Source: Paenibacillus larvae subsp. larvae
GTDB taxonomy: Bacteria > Bacillota > Bacilli > Paenibacillales > NBRC-103111
Assembly: GCF_002003265.1 (NCBI RefSeq)
Contig: NZ_CP019687.1
Coordinates: forward strand, 2,542,001 to 2,606,000
DNA: 64,000 bases
Direction: 5' to 3'
Shown here: piece by piece, positions 17,387 through 26,826 of the stretch
How the letters are laid out: each line of letters begins with the position of its first letter
How positions within the stretch are numbered: position 1 is the first letter of the stretch
Program-made: the position numbers and the translations under genes
The notes under the pieces: model-generated
What the model saw: only the letters and a program-made list of their open reading frames with translations
The model's database searches: none
Told to the model about the DNA's origin: nothing

Positions 17387-18277
17387 TTATTTTAAAACAT
17401 ACAATTGGATTTGCTGAACCCCAAAATTATTTACGTGTTTTTTTGAACCCGGGATGTAAATATCGATTTTATTCCCTTTAATCGCACTGCCTGTATCGAC
17501 AGCTTTGGCGATCATTCCTTTAGCAGGAAGTCCCGGGAAAGAATAGCCTGTAATGTATACCGTTGAACCTAGCGGAATAACTTTAGGATCAACCGCAATA
17601 GTACCCAAAGTCAGCTTGTTGCCGAAAGAATCAACACCACCCCATGGACCGTTTTCACTGGGATCACCGGAATAAGCGGTAGCTTTCATGTTCACCATTT
17701 TGCTGTAATTTACTGTCTTGCCTGAAGCAGTGGTCAACGAGTTGCCGCTCGCAGCTGTTTCCTTGTTATTAGGTGTCTTCGCTTCAGGTTTGACAGCTTC
17801 TGTTTTGGCTGCCGGTTTGGCAGGTTTAGAAGTTTGCTGCGGAGCTTGCTGGTTTTGCTGGGAGGGTTGCTCCGGTTTAGAATCAGTTGCTGGTTCCGCC
17901 GTCTCCTGTGAGGCCATTTCTACCTTTTTAGGTACCTTCAATTCCATGCCCTTGGTCAGTTTTAATGGGTCGGCGTCTATATTAATAGCCATAAGCTCCA
18001 AAGCATCTACCCCCAGACGGTTGGAGACATTCCATAATGTATCATCTTCCTCCAAAACCACCGTATCATGGTCAGCCGTGGTAGAAGCTTGTCCTTTAAT
18101 TAACTCTTGAAATTCTTTTCCGGGGTTTATCGCGTAGGAACCAAGCACATCCTGATAGGATTGGGTAATTTGGGTCACTTTGGCTCCTTCCGTCATCTGT
18201 GCGCTAGTGGGAGCCGTAAATCCAACCAAAGTCAGCAAGGCAGTTGCACTGGCAATACATGTTTTCACGTGCTTCAT
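17387..18277 (-). CDS. Secreted LysM and 3D-domain protein (putative lytic transglycosylase, YocH/YabE-like)
   Basis: A 296-residue exported protein. Residues 1-27 are a signal peptide ending APTSA. A LysM-like wall-binding domain spans about 68-118 (LEEDDTLWNVSNRLGVDAL, KGMELKVPKK). A Gln/Pro/Lys-rich linker (about 120-190) follows, then the C-terminal 3D domain (195-296). In that domain, MKATAYSGDPSENGPWGG, TIAVDPKVIPLGSTVYITG and AKAVDTGSAIKGNKIDIY show the three conserved Asp residues. This layout matches YocH-type muralytic proteins and the Rpf2/Sps group. It acts in cell-wall turnover. It is transcribed alone and no riboswitch is seen upstream. Confidence 0.92.
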   Translation of the reverse strand: MKHVKTCIASATALLTLVGFTAPTSAQMTEGAKVTQITQSYQDVLGSYAINPGKEFQELIKGQASTTADHDTVVLEEDDTLWNVSNRLGVDALELMAINIDADPLKLTKGMELKVPKKVEMASQETAEPATDSKPEQPSQQNQQAPQQTSKPAKPAAKTEAVKPEAKTPNNKETAASGNSLTTASGKTVNYSKMVNMKATAYSGDPSENGPWGGVDSFGNKLTLGTIAVDPKVIPLGSTVYITGYSFPGLPAKGMIAKAVDTGSAIKGNKIDIYIPGSKKHVNNFGVQQIQLYVLK

Positions 18278-18304
18278 ACTAGTTTACTCCTTTTGTTAAG
18301 ATAG

Positions 18305-18838
18305 CTCCATTTCTCGAATAGCCCAGACTTCCATCTAAACTGGTCTATTAAACGATCAACAGTAGTTTTTTGATGAAGTAGATTCATTCTATGATCGATT
18401 TCTATTTTCCGTTCCAAAATAGGTTTCGACATTTATTCATATGCCCGGATTGCGGGCTCTCTATTTGCTCTACAAACTATCATATGTATCTACCAAAAAT
18501 AAATAACTATAATATGGAAAAAAAGCTTCTGAGAAAAAGCTGAGGAAAGGGAAAAAACTAGTGGTATCAATAGTTTGAACGAACTATTTTTACAAATATG
18601 GGGGGAGTTTTATCAGAAAACTTACATGGTCCCCTCATGATTTACTCATTTTTCTCATCCTTTCCCCATGTATTTTTATTCAGAGTTGATGAAAAAAGAT
18701 AAGAAAGCAGTACCCTTTTATGCCAACATTACTTTCAGAACGATTCCACTTTAAAGTCACACGATTGGCCTTTATATCTATTGTTTGTTACCCTGTTGTA
18801 TAAATTTTTTTTACTTGGGATCATTATTTATTTTGGAC
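18305..18838. other. Long A/T-rich intergenic region
   Basis: It presumably contains the promoter of the 3D-domain gene at its left side and stretches to the end of an IS3 remnant at the right. I see no open frame of note, no conserved RNA motif and no clear terminator in it. Confidence 0.55.
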
Positions 18839-19050
18839 ACATACTATCTTAATCATCACTTTTCTCAAGGTTGCAATTTATGCCCGACAGTCTTAATTGA
18901 GATGGATTGAATTTGGTTTTTGTCGTAAAACTCATATGGAGAAAGATCACAAATGCTCGAATGAATTCGTTGCTCGTTGTAAGACCGAATGTACCCGCCA
19001 ACAGCCCGGTAGGTTTCTCCGTACGTCTTAAATTCGTGTCGTGCCAAACA
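18839..19050 (-). mobile_element. IS3-family (IS150-like) transposase OrfB, 3' remnant
   Basis: The minus strand encodes about the last 60 residues of an IS3 transposase: HEFKTYGETYRAVGGYIRSY, then NEQRIHSSICDLSPYEFYDK. This is the region after the DDE glutamate. The rest of the gene is missing. The sequence GTGTCCAAAA just beyond (18834-18843 on the plus strand as ttttggacac) fits an IS3-type terminal repeat. It marks a past insertion followed by deletion, next to the foreign-looking rml block. Confidence 0.8.
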
Positions 19051-19257
19051 CTCATCTATATTCGGCGTTTTTGGCTGAATTTGTCAGCAAGTGGGGGACC
19101 CGGTATGCGAAGTGTTCCCGCCGCCACGCCAGCAAGGACATGAGCCAATTTTTTCGCCTTATGCGATAAGCGTCCATGAGCTTCTGTCAATGGAGCATAT
19201 CATTTAACTATGGTAAAAAAATATGCCAACCATTGTGCAGAAAGGGGCGGCCGCTTG

Positions 19258-19980
19258 ATGAAAGGAGTTATTCTTGCCGGAGGATCAGGTACCCGGCTAA
19301 AGCCGATGACCCGGTTTCTTAATAAGCATCTCTTGCCTGTCGGTCCTTACCCGATGATTCATTATGCAATTTCCAAAATGGCCGAGGCGGGAATCCGTGA
19401 TATATTGCTCGTTACAGGAAAACATTCCGGCGGGTTGTTTATGGACTATATCGGCAGCGGCCGGGAGTGGAACGTCCGTATGTCGTTTAAAGTGCAGGAA
19501 GAGCCGGGAGGCATCGCTCAGGCTCTTGCCTTGGCGGAGGGCTTCGTTAATCCCGGGGAAAAATTCGTTGTACTTCTCGGCGACAACCTGTTCGAAGACT
19601 CGCTGACGGAGGAATTCGCCCGCTTCAGGGAGCAGCCCGAGCAAGCCCGCGTGTTCTTAAAAGAAGTTGAAGAACCCCGCAGGTACGGAGTGCCGGTCAT
19701 GGACGGCTCGCGCATTGTGCGGATTGAGGAGAAGCCGGAATTGCCGAAATCGTCCTACTGCGTGACCGGCATCTATATATACGGCGCCGGGGTGTTTGAC
19801 ATCATCCGAACGGTCCGGCCTTCCGCGAGAGGCGAAATGGAAATTACCGACGTGAACAATATGTATGCGGCCTGCGGCATGCTCTCCTACGACATTCTGA
19901 GAGGATGGTGGATCGATGCGGGAACCCACCTTTCGTTCAGGGAGGCTGCCCAAAGAATGGCAGGGGAGGCCACGCCATGA
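19258..19980 (+). CDS. rmlA: Glucose-1-phosphate thymidylyltransferase (short SpsI/RmlA-like)
   Basis: A 240-residue nucleotidyltransferase that makes dTDP-glucose from glucose-1-phosphate and dTTP. The signature is [20 protein letters not shown] with the GTRL loop, then [51 protein letters not shown] and [11 protein letters not shown]. This is the shorter form without the extra C-terminal domain, as in Bacillus SpsI of the spore-coat polysaccharide. ATG 19258 follows AAAGGGG. It overlaps rmlB by 4 bases. The block is visibly richer in G+C than the surroundings, a sign of transfer. With rmlB and rmlD broken, its product may have no use. Confidence 0.93.
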   Translation: MKGVILAGGSGTRLKPMTRFLNKHLLPVGPYPMIHYAISKMAEAGIRDILLVTGKHSGGLFMDYIGSGREWNVRMSFKVQEEPGGIAQALALAEGFVNPGEKFVVLLGDNLFEDSLTEEFARFREQPEQARVFLKEVEEPRRYGVPVMDGSRIVRIEEKPELPKSSYCVTGIYIYGAGVFDIIRTVRPSARGEMEITDVNNMYAACGMLSYDILRGWWIDAGTHLSFREAAQRMAGEATP

Positions 19981-20923
19981 GGCGGGTCCTTGTAACCGGC
20001 CGGATGGGGTTCATTGGCAGCAATTTCGTGCGTTACTGGCGGGAGCGCCATCCTGCGGATATCGTCGTCAATCTCGATCTGCTGACCTATGCGGGCAATA
20101 TGCGTAACCCTGGCCGATCTGGAAGAGGGGCCGCACTATCGTTTCGTTTGCGGTGATATTGCCGATGCGGACTTTGTCGCCAAGGTGATGGCAGAAGCGC
20201 AGATCGATACGGTCGTGCATTTTGCCGCCAAAATCCCACGTTGACCGCAGCATTGCGGACCCGCAAAGCTTCGTCAGAACAAATGTTCTTGGCACGCAAG
20301 TGCTGCTGGAAGCAGCACAACGGCAGGGCGTCACCCGGTTTATTCAAATTTCCACCGACGAGGTGTACGGTACGCTTGGGCCGGAGGGGCTCTTTACGGA
20401 GACGACGCCGCTTGAGCCCAACAGTCCTTACTCGGCAAGCAAGGCGGGGGCGGATCTGCTTGCCCGCGCGTACTTCGAAACGTACGGCTTCCCCGTGATC
20501 GTCACCCGCTGCTCGAATAACTACGGACCTTTCCAGTTTCCGGAGAGGCTGATTCCGACCCTCATCACCCAGGCTAGCCGCTTCCCGTATACGGCGACGG
20601 CCTGAACGTGCGCGATTGGCTGCATGTACACGACCAATGTTCCGCGGTCGAGAGGGTGATTGAGGCGGGGGTTCCGGGGGAGATATACAACGTCGGGGGC
20701 AGCAACGAAAAAAACGAACCTGGAGCTCGTTCACCGCATTTTGCAGGAGCTGGGCAAGCCGGCCTCGCTGATCGAGTTTGTCCCTGACCGGTTGGGGCAT
20801 GACCGGCGTTATGGGATCGATTCGGGTAAAATCCGCTCGCAGCTCGGGTGGAATCCGGCATGCCGGTTTGAACACGGCATTGTGCAAACCGTGCAATGGT
20901 ACGTGAGCCACGCGGCATGGTAG
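19977..20923 (+). pseudogene. rmlB: dTDP-glucose 4,6-dehydratase, at least four frameshifts
   Basis: The pieces rebuild nearly the whole RmlB. The cofactor site is [18 protein letters not shown], with Arg where the family has Gly. Further pieces are [43 protein letters not shown] (catalytic Thr-Asp-Glu), [11 protein letters not shown] (Tyr and Lys), [31 protein letters not shown] and [15 protein letters not shown]. The shifts lie near 20103-20110 (CCC), 20230-20233 (extra A in an A run), 20575-20585 and 20708-20714 (seven A where six are expected). Insertions and deletions both occur. The intact enzyme would form the 4-keto-6-deoxy sugar for rhamnose synthesis. Real decay or sequence errors are both possible. 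Confidence 0.9.
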
Positions 20924-20985
20924 CAAAGCATACTGGATGGGACTTACCGTCAGACTAATCAGGCCGGGACGGGAGGGCACGTCGG

Positions 20986-21483
20986 ATGAGAATCGTCATT
21001 ACCGGAGCGGGAGGACAGCATGGCAAAGATCTGGTGGCGTACTTGGTCCGAAACATGACATCGCCGCGTTGACCCGGTCCCAGTTGGATGTGACGAGCAT
21101 GCAGGCGGTGAGCGAGACGATCGCGGGGGCACGCCCCGACATCGTCATTCATGCGGCTGCCTATACTCAGGTTGATCAGGCAGAGCGGGACCCGGAGACC
21201 ACATATATGATCAATTCGTTGGCTCCCGTAGTGTCACGCTTGCCGCAAAGAAGGCGGATGCGAGGCTGGTCTTTATCAGCACGGACTATGTTTTCGACAG
21301 GAAAAAAGAAGGCATCTATGCCGAATCGGACTGTACGAATCCGCTCAGCGTATACCGCAGCTCCAAACTGCACGGAGAGAAATTCGTCCAGGTGATCTGC
21401 GACAACTACTACATCGTGCGCACCTCGTGGCTGTACGGGAAGTACTGCAGCAATTTCGTTACCAACTTTCTTTTGTTGTCATA
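20986..21483 (+). pseudogene. rmlD: dTDP-4-dehydrorhamnose reductase, frameshifted and truncated
   Basis: The start MRIVITGAGGQHGKDL is the RmlD cofactor site. After a one-base loss near 21040 comes GPKHDIAALTRSQLDVTSM and VIHAAAYTQVDQAE. After another near 21228 comes LAAKKADARLVFISTDYVFD, LSVYRSSKLHGEKFV (Tyr and Lys) and RTSWLYGKYCSNFVTNF. The reading stops at a TAG after only about 165 residues, against about 285 normally, so the C-terminal half is deleted. This loss is not a homopolymer error and shows that the rhamnose pathway here is dead. Confidence 0.88.
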
Positions 21484-21730
21484 GTAGTTAAATTCTCCTC
21501 AAACTAGGTTAGTTTCAGTCTACTTGACCTTATTTTTTCACAGTAGCTGTTTATCATAAAACCTTTTTGTAAAACCCAGAGCCTTCGGCTTGCCGTCCCG
21601 GCATGGGCTACCTTATTTGCTAAAAATCCTACGCCATAATTACGATCTTTTGAAATTCGGTCCAAATGAGGATATACGGCTGAATATAAGCTTCGGCGGG
21701 CTGGACATATTCTGTACAGATGAAAGAAAG
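21484..21730. other. Junction region without a supported gene
   Basis: The G+C-rich rml sequence ends abruptly and A/T-rich sequence begins. Short frames exist on both strands, but none has a ribosome site or a recognisable motif. Confidence 0.5.
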
Positions 21731-21767
21731 CAAATAACCCCAAGAAAAGGGGCCTTGGGATTATTTG
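21731..21767 (-). terminator. Terminator of the 146-residue beta-rich protein gene
   Basis: CAAATAACCCCAAG and CTTGGGATTATTTG form a 14-base stem with one mismatch, 4 bases past the stop codon. Confidence 0.8.
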
Positions 21768-21770
21768 AAT

Positions 21771-22211
21771 TTAATCGGAAACCGCAAGAGCATTGAAGCT
21801 TTCGGGACCTACGCGAGTTGCTACAGCTATACCAGTTACGCTGACAAAAGCCTGATAAGTCAAGAAGCCAGGATTCGGAGGCAGGAAGTCGGAACCAGTA
21901 ATTGTGATGACTTCTGTGCTAAAAGTGGCATCACCGAGCAGAGGTAAAGTATGGATCGCTGTATAAACAGTCGTTCCTACTCCTGGTCCGCCCACTCCTC
22001 TGACAATTTGAATGATAACGGATGAAGCAACAGTAACAATCGCACCTATTGTAACGGTGGATTTAAATTGTACACGCAAATTCGCTCCTGCACCTGCTGT
22101 GATTAACCCCAACGTTCCAAATAAGACTGGAATACTGGTAACAAGAGTCAGCGGAGCTCCAAATGATCCTGAGTTTTGAGAGATCTGAGCGTCTAAATAA
22201 GTCGGCAACAT
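21771..22211 (-). CDS. Small uncharged, probably beta-rich surface-type protein of unknown function
   Basis: A 146-residue protein that I do not recognise. It has almost no charged residues and no Cys. It is rich in Thr, Val, Gly, Ile and Ser in alternating strand-like patterns (LTLVTSIPVLFGTLGLI, STVTIGAIVTVASSVIIQIV, FSTEVITITGSDFLP). It has no signal peptide. The composition is like that of small jelly-roll proteins on spore surfaces in Bacilli, but that is only a guess. GAGGAGGGG precedes the ATG by a few bases and a clear terminator follows, so it is a real single-gene unit between the rml scar and IS630. Confidence 0.7.
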   Translation of the reverse strand: MLPTYLDAQISQNSGSFGAPLTLVTSIPVLFGTLGLITAGAGANLRVQFKSTVTIGAIVTVASSVIIQIVRGVGGPGVGTTVYTAIHTLPLLGDATFSTEVITITGSDFLPPNPGFLTYQAFVSVTGIAVATRVGPESFNALAVSD

Positions 22212-22394
22212 TTTCCCCTCCTCTCATAGTTGATTGCTATATTCTATGAATCTTTCACAGTTTTGTTTGGACATTTTGGTAGAAATGGAATACAATCCTT
22301 GGATCTTGATAACAAAAAAAGACGATTCATCACGCCACCTTCAGATGTGGGTGAATCCTCGCCTTAGAGGAGGGTTTAATGAATCCAAACTTAT

Positions 22395-23562
22395 TATATA
22401 AGTTGAACGAAAGAAAATAGCAATCAAAGTCGCACGCACAGCCGGTCAATAATGGCATGAGGATGCTTCATGATTTCATCCATAAATTGCCCGACACGCA
22501 GACGGATTTCGGAAACGGCCGAATAGAATACGTTATTGATCACACTGGACTTGAGCCATTTCCAGAGTCCTTCTACGATATTTAACTGAGGGCTGTATGG
22601 AGGCAAGTACACAAGCTCAAGCCGATTTTTTTGCGCTTCCAGAAACGGCCGAAGCAGCTTTGCATGATGAATCCGGGCATTGTCCAAAACCAGAGCCAGT
22701 TTCCCTGTTGGATAAGTCGCCATGACCTTTTGAAGAAAGGAAAGAAACGTTTCAGCGGTGTACTGTTCATCTTCTTGCCAAACGATGTGTCCCGTTTCAT
22801 AGTCAACCGTGGCCAGCAGTTTGACCCCACGATGCTTGCCCGTGGTTGGAATGATGCGTTGCTTCCCGCGAAGGAACCAGGTCTTCTGAATCGCCTGGTA
22901 GTCCCGGATCATCGACTCATCCTCGAACAGCAAGTGATCAATCTCCTCGTTCAGTAGCTTTTTTTCAGTTCAGGAAAGGTCGTTTCGGTGAAATGGCGTT
23001 GTTTCTTGGGATCTGCTGCTGCGAGCGTGTAGGTCGGTTTCGTATAGCTGAGCCCTAGCCGCTCCATGACCTTGGAAATGCCTCGGAGCGAATAGCAATG
23101 GCCCCATTCGCGTTCCACGTACGTGGCAATCAGTTCAAGCGTCCAGTTGTGCTTTGCCGTAAAGCCGACCTCATGGGGAACCGAATAGGCGACGGTTTGT
23201 TTCAAGCGATCCTGCTGCTGCTTCGTCAACCGAGTAGGAGCACCTGAGGAATGCTTGATTTGCAAGGCTCCCAGTCCACCGTTCTCGTACGTATGAATGT
23301 AACTGCTCACCGTCATTCGGTTTCGATTCAAAATGTCAGCGATCGCCTTCATGGATGTGCCTTTCAAATGCAAATAGATCGCTTGGTAGCGTTCATACAT
23401 TCGGCGCTCTTTGGTTTGTTGCATGGCTGCCGTTACTTTTGCCAGTTCGGTATGTTTATCCATTGTCATCCCCACTTGTCTATTCTTGATCTGTTTCTTA
23501 TTCGACAAATGGTTCCTTTTTCCTTGCCAAGGTTTGCTAAGAATATTGATTCAACTTATATA
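22395..23562 (-). mobile_element. IS630-family insertion sequence, apparently complete
   Basis: The terminal inverted sequence TATATAAGTTGAA (22395-22407) matches TTCAACTTATATA (23550-23562), giving an element of about 1.17 kb with TA-rich ends as expected for IS630/mariner insertion. It encodes one transposase in two overlapping frames. The right end lies inside the 3' end of the GNAT fusion gene, whose last codons come from the element. Confidence 0.85.
22424..23508 (-). CDS. IS630-family transposase, two frames joined by a probable -1 shift at an A7 run
   Basis: OrfA (22951-23508, 185 residues) carries the helix-turn-helix DNA-binding part: MKAIADILNRNRMTVSSYIH and LGALQIKHSSGAPTRLTKQQ. 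OrfB (stop at 22424) has the DDE catalytic core: HLLFEDESMIRDYQAI (first Asp), LALVLDNARIHHAK (second Asp) and YLPPYSPQLNIVEGLWKWLK (Glu). OrfA ends ELKKSY. In the -1 frame, from AAAAAAAG at 22958-22965, it reads KKKLLNEEIDHLLFED straight into OrfB, as in IS630 members that use slippage. The catalytic residues are intact, so the element may still move. Confidence 0.88.
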
Positions 23563-26335
23563 GTAGCATTTGTGAAAAATAAATACTCTCCTGCAGCGTT
23601 TCTCCAACGGCGAAATGAAATTGCAGATTTTCCCCCTCTTCACATGTAAACAGTCCGATTTGTATTCCTTTTTTAAACCATTCATAAACAGCCAGTTTTG
23701 TATTGGACGATGTAACGAAAATAGTCACATATAATCTATTAGCTAATTCGATAGTCATTTTACTGTCCAAGTATATTTTTCTATTTTGATTTTTCGGTAA
23801 AATAACGATTTGTTTTCCATTTTGCCAACCATACATTTTTTTTATATACGATTTTCCCTGCCGTCCCCAGAAAAAGTGAAAAACAAAATGTTTATCATCT
23901 TTTGTTTTTTTCATATTGACTTGCAGTACCGGAAGAGGATAACCCGTTAAATATTCAACTTGCCAAGTTCCCATGTCGCAGGAAAGCAGTTTTAGAACAT
24001 GGCCTTTCAGATTTTTATCAGTAATTTGTATGTCTTGAACCCGGGGGTGTTCTGACATGGATTGAAAAACCAGACCTTTATCATTGAATGAATACGGAAT
24101 ATTATCAGGAATCATTAAACCCGGCAAAAAAATACATCCGTCCAATGAAGGCTTTGCTTTTCCAATCTCTTTGTCTTTATAAGCAACATTGGTAATTGCC
24201 CCCTGCCGCTTCCCAATTTTTATATCAAACCTGTTATTTTGAATAATATAATGCTGCTCTTCTTCCGTATGGATGATTTTTTCCTCTACCCAAATGGCGG
24301 CTGCACCTGACGGCAGAGCGGGTACATGTTTACTCTTTACTATATTCGCGTATACTTCTTCTACCTTTTCTTCAACCGTATAATAATGGGTTTTGCTCAT
24401 ATATTTGTCATTCGGGCCCTTCCCAAATATCAGTGCGGGCATCCATCTTAACCCGTATAATACACGTTCTGCCGTTCCTTCCCACATCATTCCTACTGTC
24501 TTATTTTGCTCTTCGAATACGGTATAGTTCATCCGGTATTCTTCGTTTTGAGCAGGTAAATCAAAACCATTCACATATTCAAAGTCATGCAAGGAAAACG
24601 GTTTTTCCCCGTAGATCATAGGAAACTTTATATCCTGCGTTTTCAAAGGCACGGTCATCTGAGCGGCATAAAGCATGCACCAGGGATAGATCTTTATTCT
24701 TTCTCCTGATTCGGCATAATCTTCTATTTTCAATGTTTTTTCCGAGAAAAAGGAGATATGTCGTTTCAAGCCTGTCTGCTGGTGAAAGATGTGAACACTG
24801 TCTTCCGAATGCTTGACCCATATAAGATCATTCAGCTTCGGTTCTTTCACGCCATTACAAAAGGGATAATCCAGATCCGGCCAGGCTTCTTGAGCTAACA
24901 GCTGTCCTGTTTTAAAATCATACAGATACATACATCCTGTTTTTTTATTTACTTTAGCACTTATATACATGCTTTCCAGGATCAGATGCTGGTCATCCTC
25001 GTATGTGTTGCAGTGCCCGTTTGTATGGACGGGAACTTGTATACTTGCCTTATCCGAATCGTTGTTTTGCCGGCCCGCGGCAGAAATCAGCAGGTTGGCA
25101 ACTCCTTTAGTTCGGGCGTTTAATTCGAGTTCATGCATGACTTTTGAGCCGGATTCAACAACAAACTCTTCAGCTGGTTCCAAAACCGCCGCATCCAATA
25201 CTTTTGGATTATCAGACTGAACTTGCAATGTATACATCAAATTTTCGCCGGAATTATTTTTTACGGTGACAGGGCAGATACTTTCCTTGCCGCTTAATAA
25301 TTTGGGCGGTTCCTTCACATACACTTCCAAAGGAGCTTTAACGGTTACTCCAAAAAAGATATCCAGTTGAAAATCCTTTGTGTTTAACTTTGTAACCAGT
25401 TCACCTTCAAAGGTTTCGGTTAATTGGACTACATCTTCCCATTCATATAGCTGATCCGGATAAAAGGATCGGTTTGTTTCCGAGATGGTTTGTTTACCCA
25501 AAAATGCCGAGATGCCGGCTGTGACAGCTTCTTTAAAGTGATGCTGAAACACGTACCGGACATACACTTCCTGTCCTGCTGTCAGATCGTTGCCTTCCTT
25601 GATGCAGCTTGTAAAGAAAACATGCTTCGTTTTTACCTTTGTCATTTTTTGGCTTTTTACATCAATCCAGCCATTTACCTCTCTTGAACCAAGATCAATG
25701 GAATACTTGACCGTTTCAATACCATTTTCCAATATGGCATTACTGTTAAGATTCCGCATGGACTGTACCGGTTTGACCGTCTTCCATCCCCTTGATACCA
25801 AGGCTTCCTGATCGGCCGGTTGGAAAGCTTGCAAAAAATAACGGATTAGATACGGCAAATAACTTCGTAGATTTAAATAGCCGTCGTAATTTATGTAAGA
25901 CCTGCTGGTCTGATAGAGCCCAACCCGTTTATAGAGAGACATGGCCAGCTTATCTTCCGGGTTCACTTCCGTATCAATGTATTGGATACCTTGCTGAATC
26001 AGTCTCCGGATAGCATAGGTAAAAAATTTGTCCGGAATACTTCCCGAACGAAACTCCGGGTGAATTAAAAAGTATCCGGCCCATGTTGCATCCGGTTCCG
26101 CCGCTCTTTGGCTTGACAAATTCGAGAATAATAACGTTGCAATGATGTCCCCTTTATACTCTGCTGCAAGATATAAATTGATTTTCCGTTCTTGAAACAG
26201 CTGTTTGATATCCTGCTCAGTTAACGGATACCCGTACTGGACAGGCCCGTACTGATACTTATTGTAAAATTGCGCCAAACGGTAACTGTCACTCTCTGTA
26301 CATTCGCGAATGCCGATAGGCTCATTAGAAATCAT
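23537..26335 (-). CDS. GNAT acetyltransferase fused to a large beta-sandwich region, 3' end cut by IS630
   Basis: A 932-residue protein. Residues about 1-150 are a GNAT domain (IGIRECTESDSYRLAQFY; LIHPEFRSGSIPDKFFTYAI as the acetyl-CoA loop; NPEDKLAMSLYKRVGLYQTS). Residues about 190-430 look like an immunoglobulin-like beta region (CPVTVKNNSGENLMYTLQVQ). Residues about 445-920 look like two large beta super-sandwich halves of the kind found in mutarotases and glycosidases (ESMYISAKVNKKTGCMYLYD; NNRFDIKIGKRQGAITNVAY). I know no characterised protein with this layout. It starts inside the FabZ-like stop (ATGA) and ends with codons from the IS, so the true C terminus is lost or altered. It may acylate a sugar or peptide product using the chain made by the operon. 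Confidence 0.8.
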   Translation of the reverse strand: MISNEPIGIRECTESDSYRLAQFYNKYQYGPVQYGYPLTEQDIKQLFQERKINLYLAAEYKGDIIATLLFSNLSSQRAAEPDATWAGYFLIHPEFRSGSIPDKFFTYAIRRLIQQGIQYIDTEVNPEDKLAMSLYKRVGLYQTSRSYINYDGYLNLRSYLPYLIRYFLQAFQPADQEALVSRGWKTVKPVQSMRNLNSNAILENGIETVKYSIDLGSREVNGWIDVKSQKMTKVKTKHVFFTSCIKEGNDLTAGQEVYVRYVFQHHFKEAVTAGISAFLGKQTISETNRSFYPDQLYEWEDVVQLTETFEGELVTKLNTKDFQLDIFFGVTVKAPLEVYVKEPPKLLSGKESICPVTVKNNSGENLMYTLQVQSDNPKVLDAAVLEPAEEFVVESGSKVMHELELNARTKGVANLLISAAGRQNNDSDKASIQVPVHTNGHCNTYEDDQHLILESMYISAKVNKKTGCMYLYDFKTGQLLAQEAWPDLDYPFCNGVKEPKLNDLIWVKHSEDSVHIFHQQTGLKRHISFFSEKTLKIEDYAESGERIKIYPWCMLYAAQMTVPLKTQDIKFPMIYGEKPFSLHDFEYVNGFDLPAQNEEYRMNYTVFEEQNKTVGMMWEGTAERVLYGLRWMPALIFGKGPNDKYMSKTHYYTVEEKVEEVYANIVKSKHVPALPSGAAAIWVEEKIIHTEEEQHYIIQNNRFDIKIGKRQGAITNVAYKDKEIGKAKPSLDGCIFLPGLMIPDNIPYSFNDKGLVFQSMSEHPRVQDIQITDKNLKGHVLKLLSCDMGTWQVEYLTGYPLPVLQVNMKKTKDDKHFVFHFFWGRQGKSYIKKMYGWQNGKQIVILPKNQNRKIYLDSKMTIELANRLYVTIFVTSSNTKLAVYEWFKKGIQIGLFTCEEGENLQFHFAVGETLQESIYFSQMLLYKLNQYS

Positions 26336-26820
26336 ACCGGTTCAGCCCTTTTAGATACTTGAATGCTTCCTTCCGCCACTTTCTTATTTTCCACGTACGC
26401 CTGAACTTCCACTTGGGAAATGAATCCTAATGACCGTCCTATTTGAACATGTAATTGCAGTTGATCTCCGGGTACAACGGGTTTTAAAAATTTCATATTG
26501 CGTAGAGATACTAAATATCCTACATATGAACTCGGGTCTACTTCCAACTTTTCGCCATTCATTTGACTGCCGTTTTTCTCCAATTCCCCTGTTACATAAA
26601 CAACCGCTGTCATTTGAGCTAAAGCTTCAATAATGAGAGCTCCCGGCATAATCGATTCTTTCGGAAAATGGCCTTCAAAGAAAGGTTCGCTAATGGTCAC
26701 ATTTTTAATGCCTACTCCCCGTTTTCCCGGTTCCAATTCAATGACTTTATCCAGTAAAAGAAACGCCCACCTGTGGGGCAATAAATCCCGAATTTGATCT
26801 GCGGTTAAAACTGGCCTCAC
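26332..26820 (-). CDS. FabZ-like (3R)-hydroxyacyl-ACP dehydratase, hotdog fold
   Basis: A 162-residue protein of FabZ length with the active-site pattern: LLPHRWAFLLLDKVIELEPG, then FFEGHFPKESIMPGALIIEALAQ with the catalytic His (GHFP) and Glu (IIEALAQ). It would remove water from hydroxyacyl chains on the carrier protein encoded just upstream. An insert (residues about 88-105, EKNGSQMNGEKLEVDPSS) is longer than in housekeeping FabZ, so it is probably a dedicated paralogue. It overlaps the GNAT fusion gene by 4 bases and lies 6 bases after the ACP gene. Confidence 0.88.
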   Translation of the reverse strand: MRPVLTADQIRDLLPHRWAFLLLDKVIELEPGKRGVGIKNVTISEPFFEGHFPKESIMPGALIIEALAQMTAVVYVTGELEKNGSQMNGEKLEVDPSSYVGYLVSLRNMKFLKPVVPGDQLQLHVQIGRSLGFISQVEVQAYVENKKVAEGSIQVSKRAEPV

Positions 26821-26826
26821 TCCACA

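Noticed and set aside
19050-19150. Possible second transposase scrap (a frame with FVSKWGTRY)
   Set aside because: It slightly recalls an IS256-type region, but the match is too short and too degraded to call.
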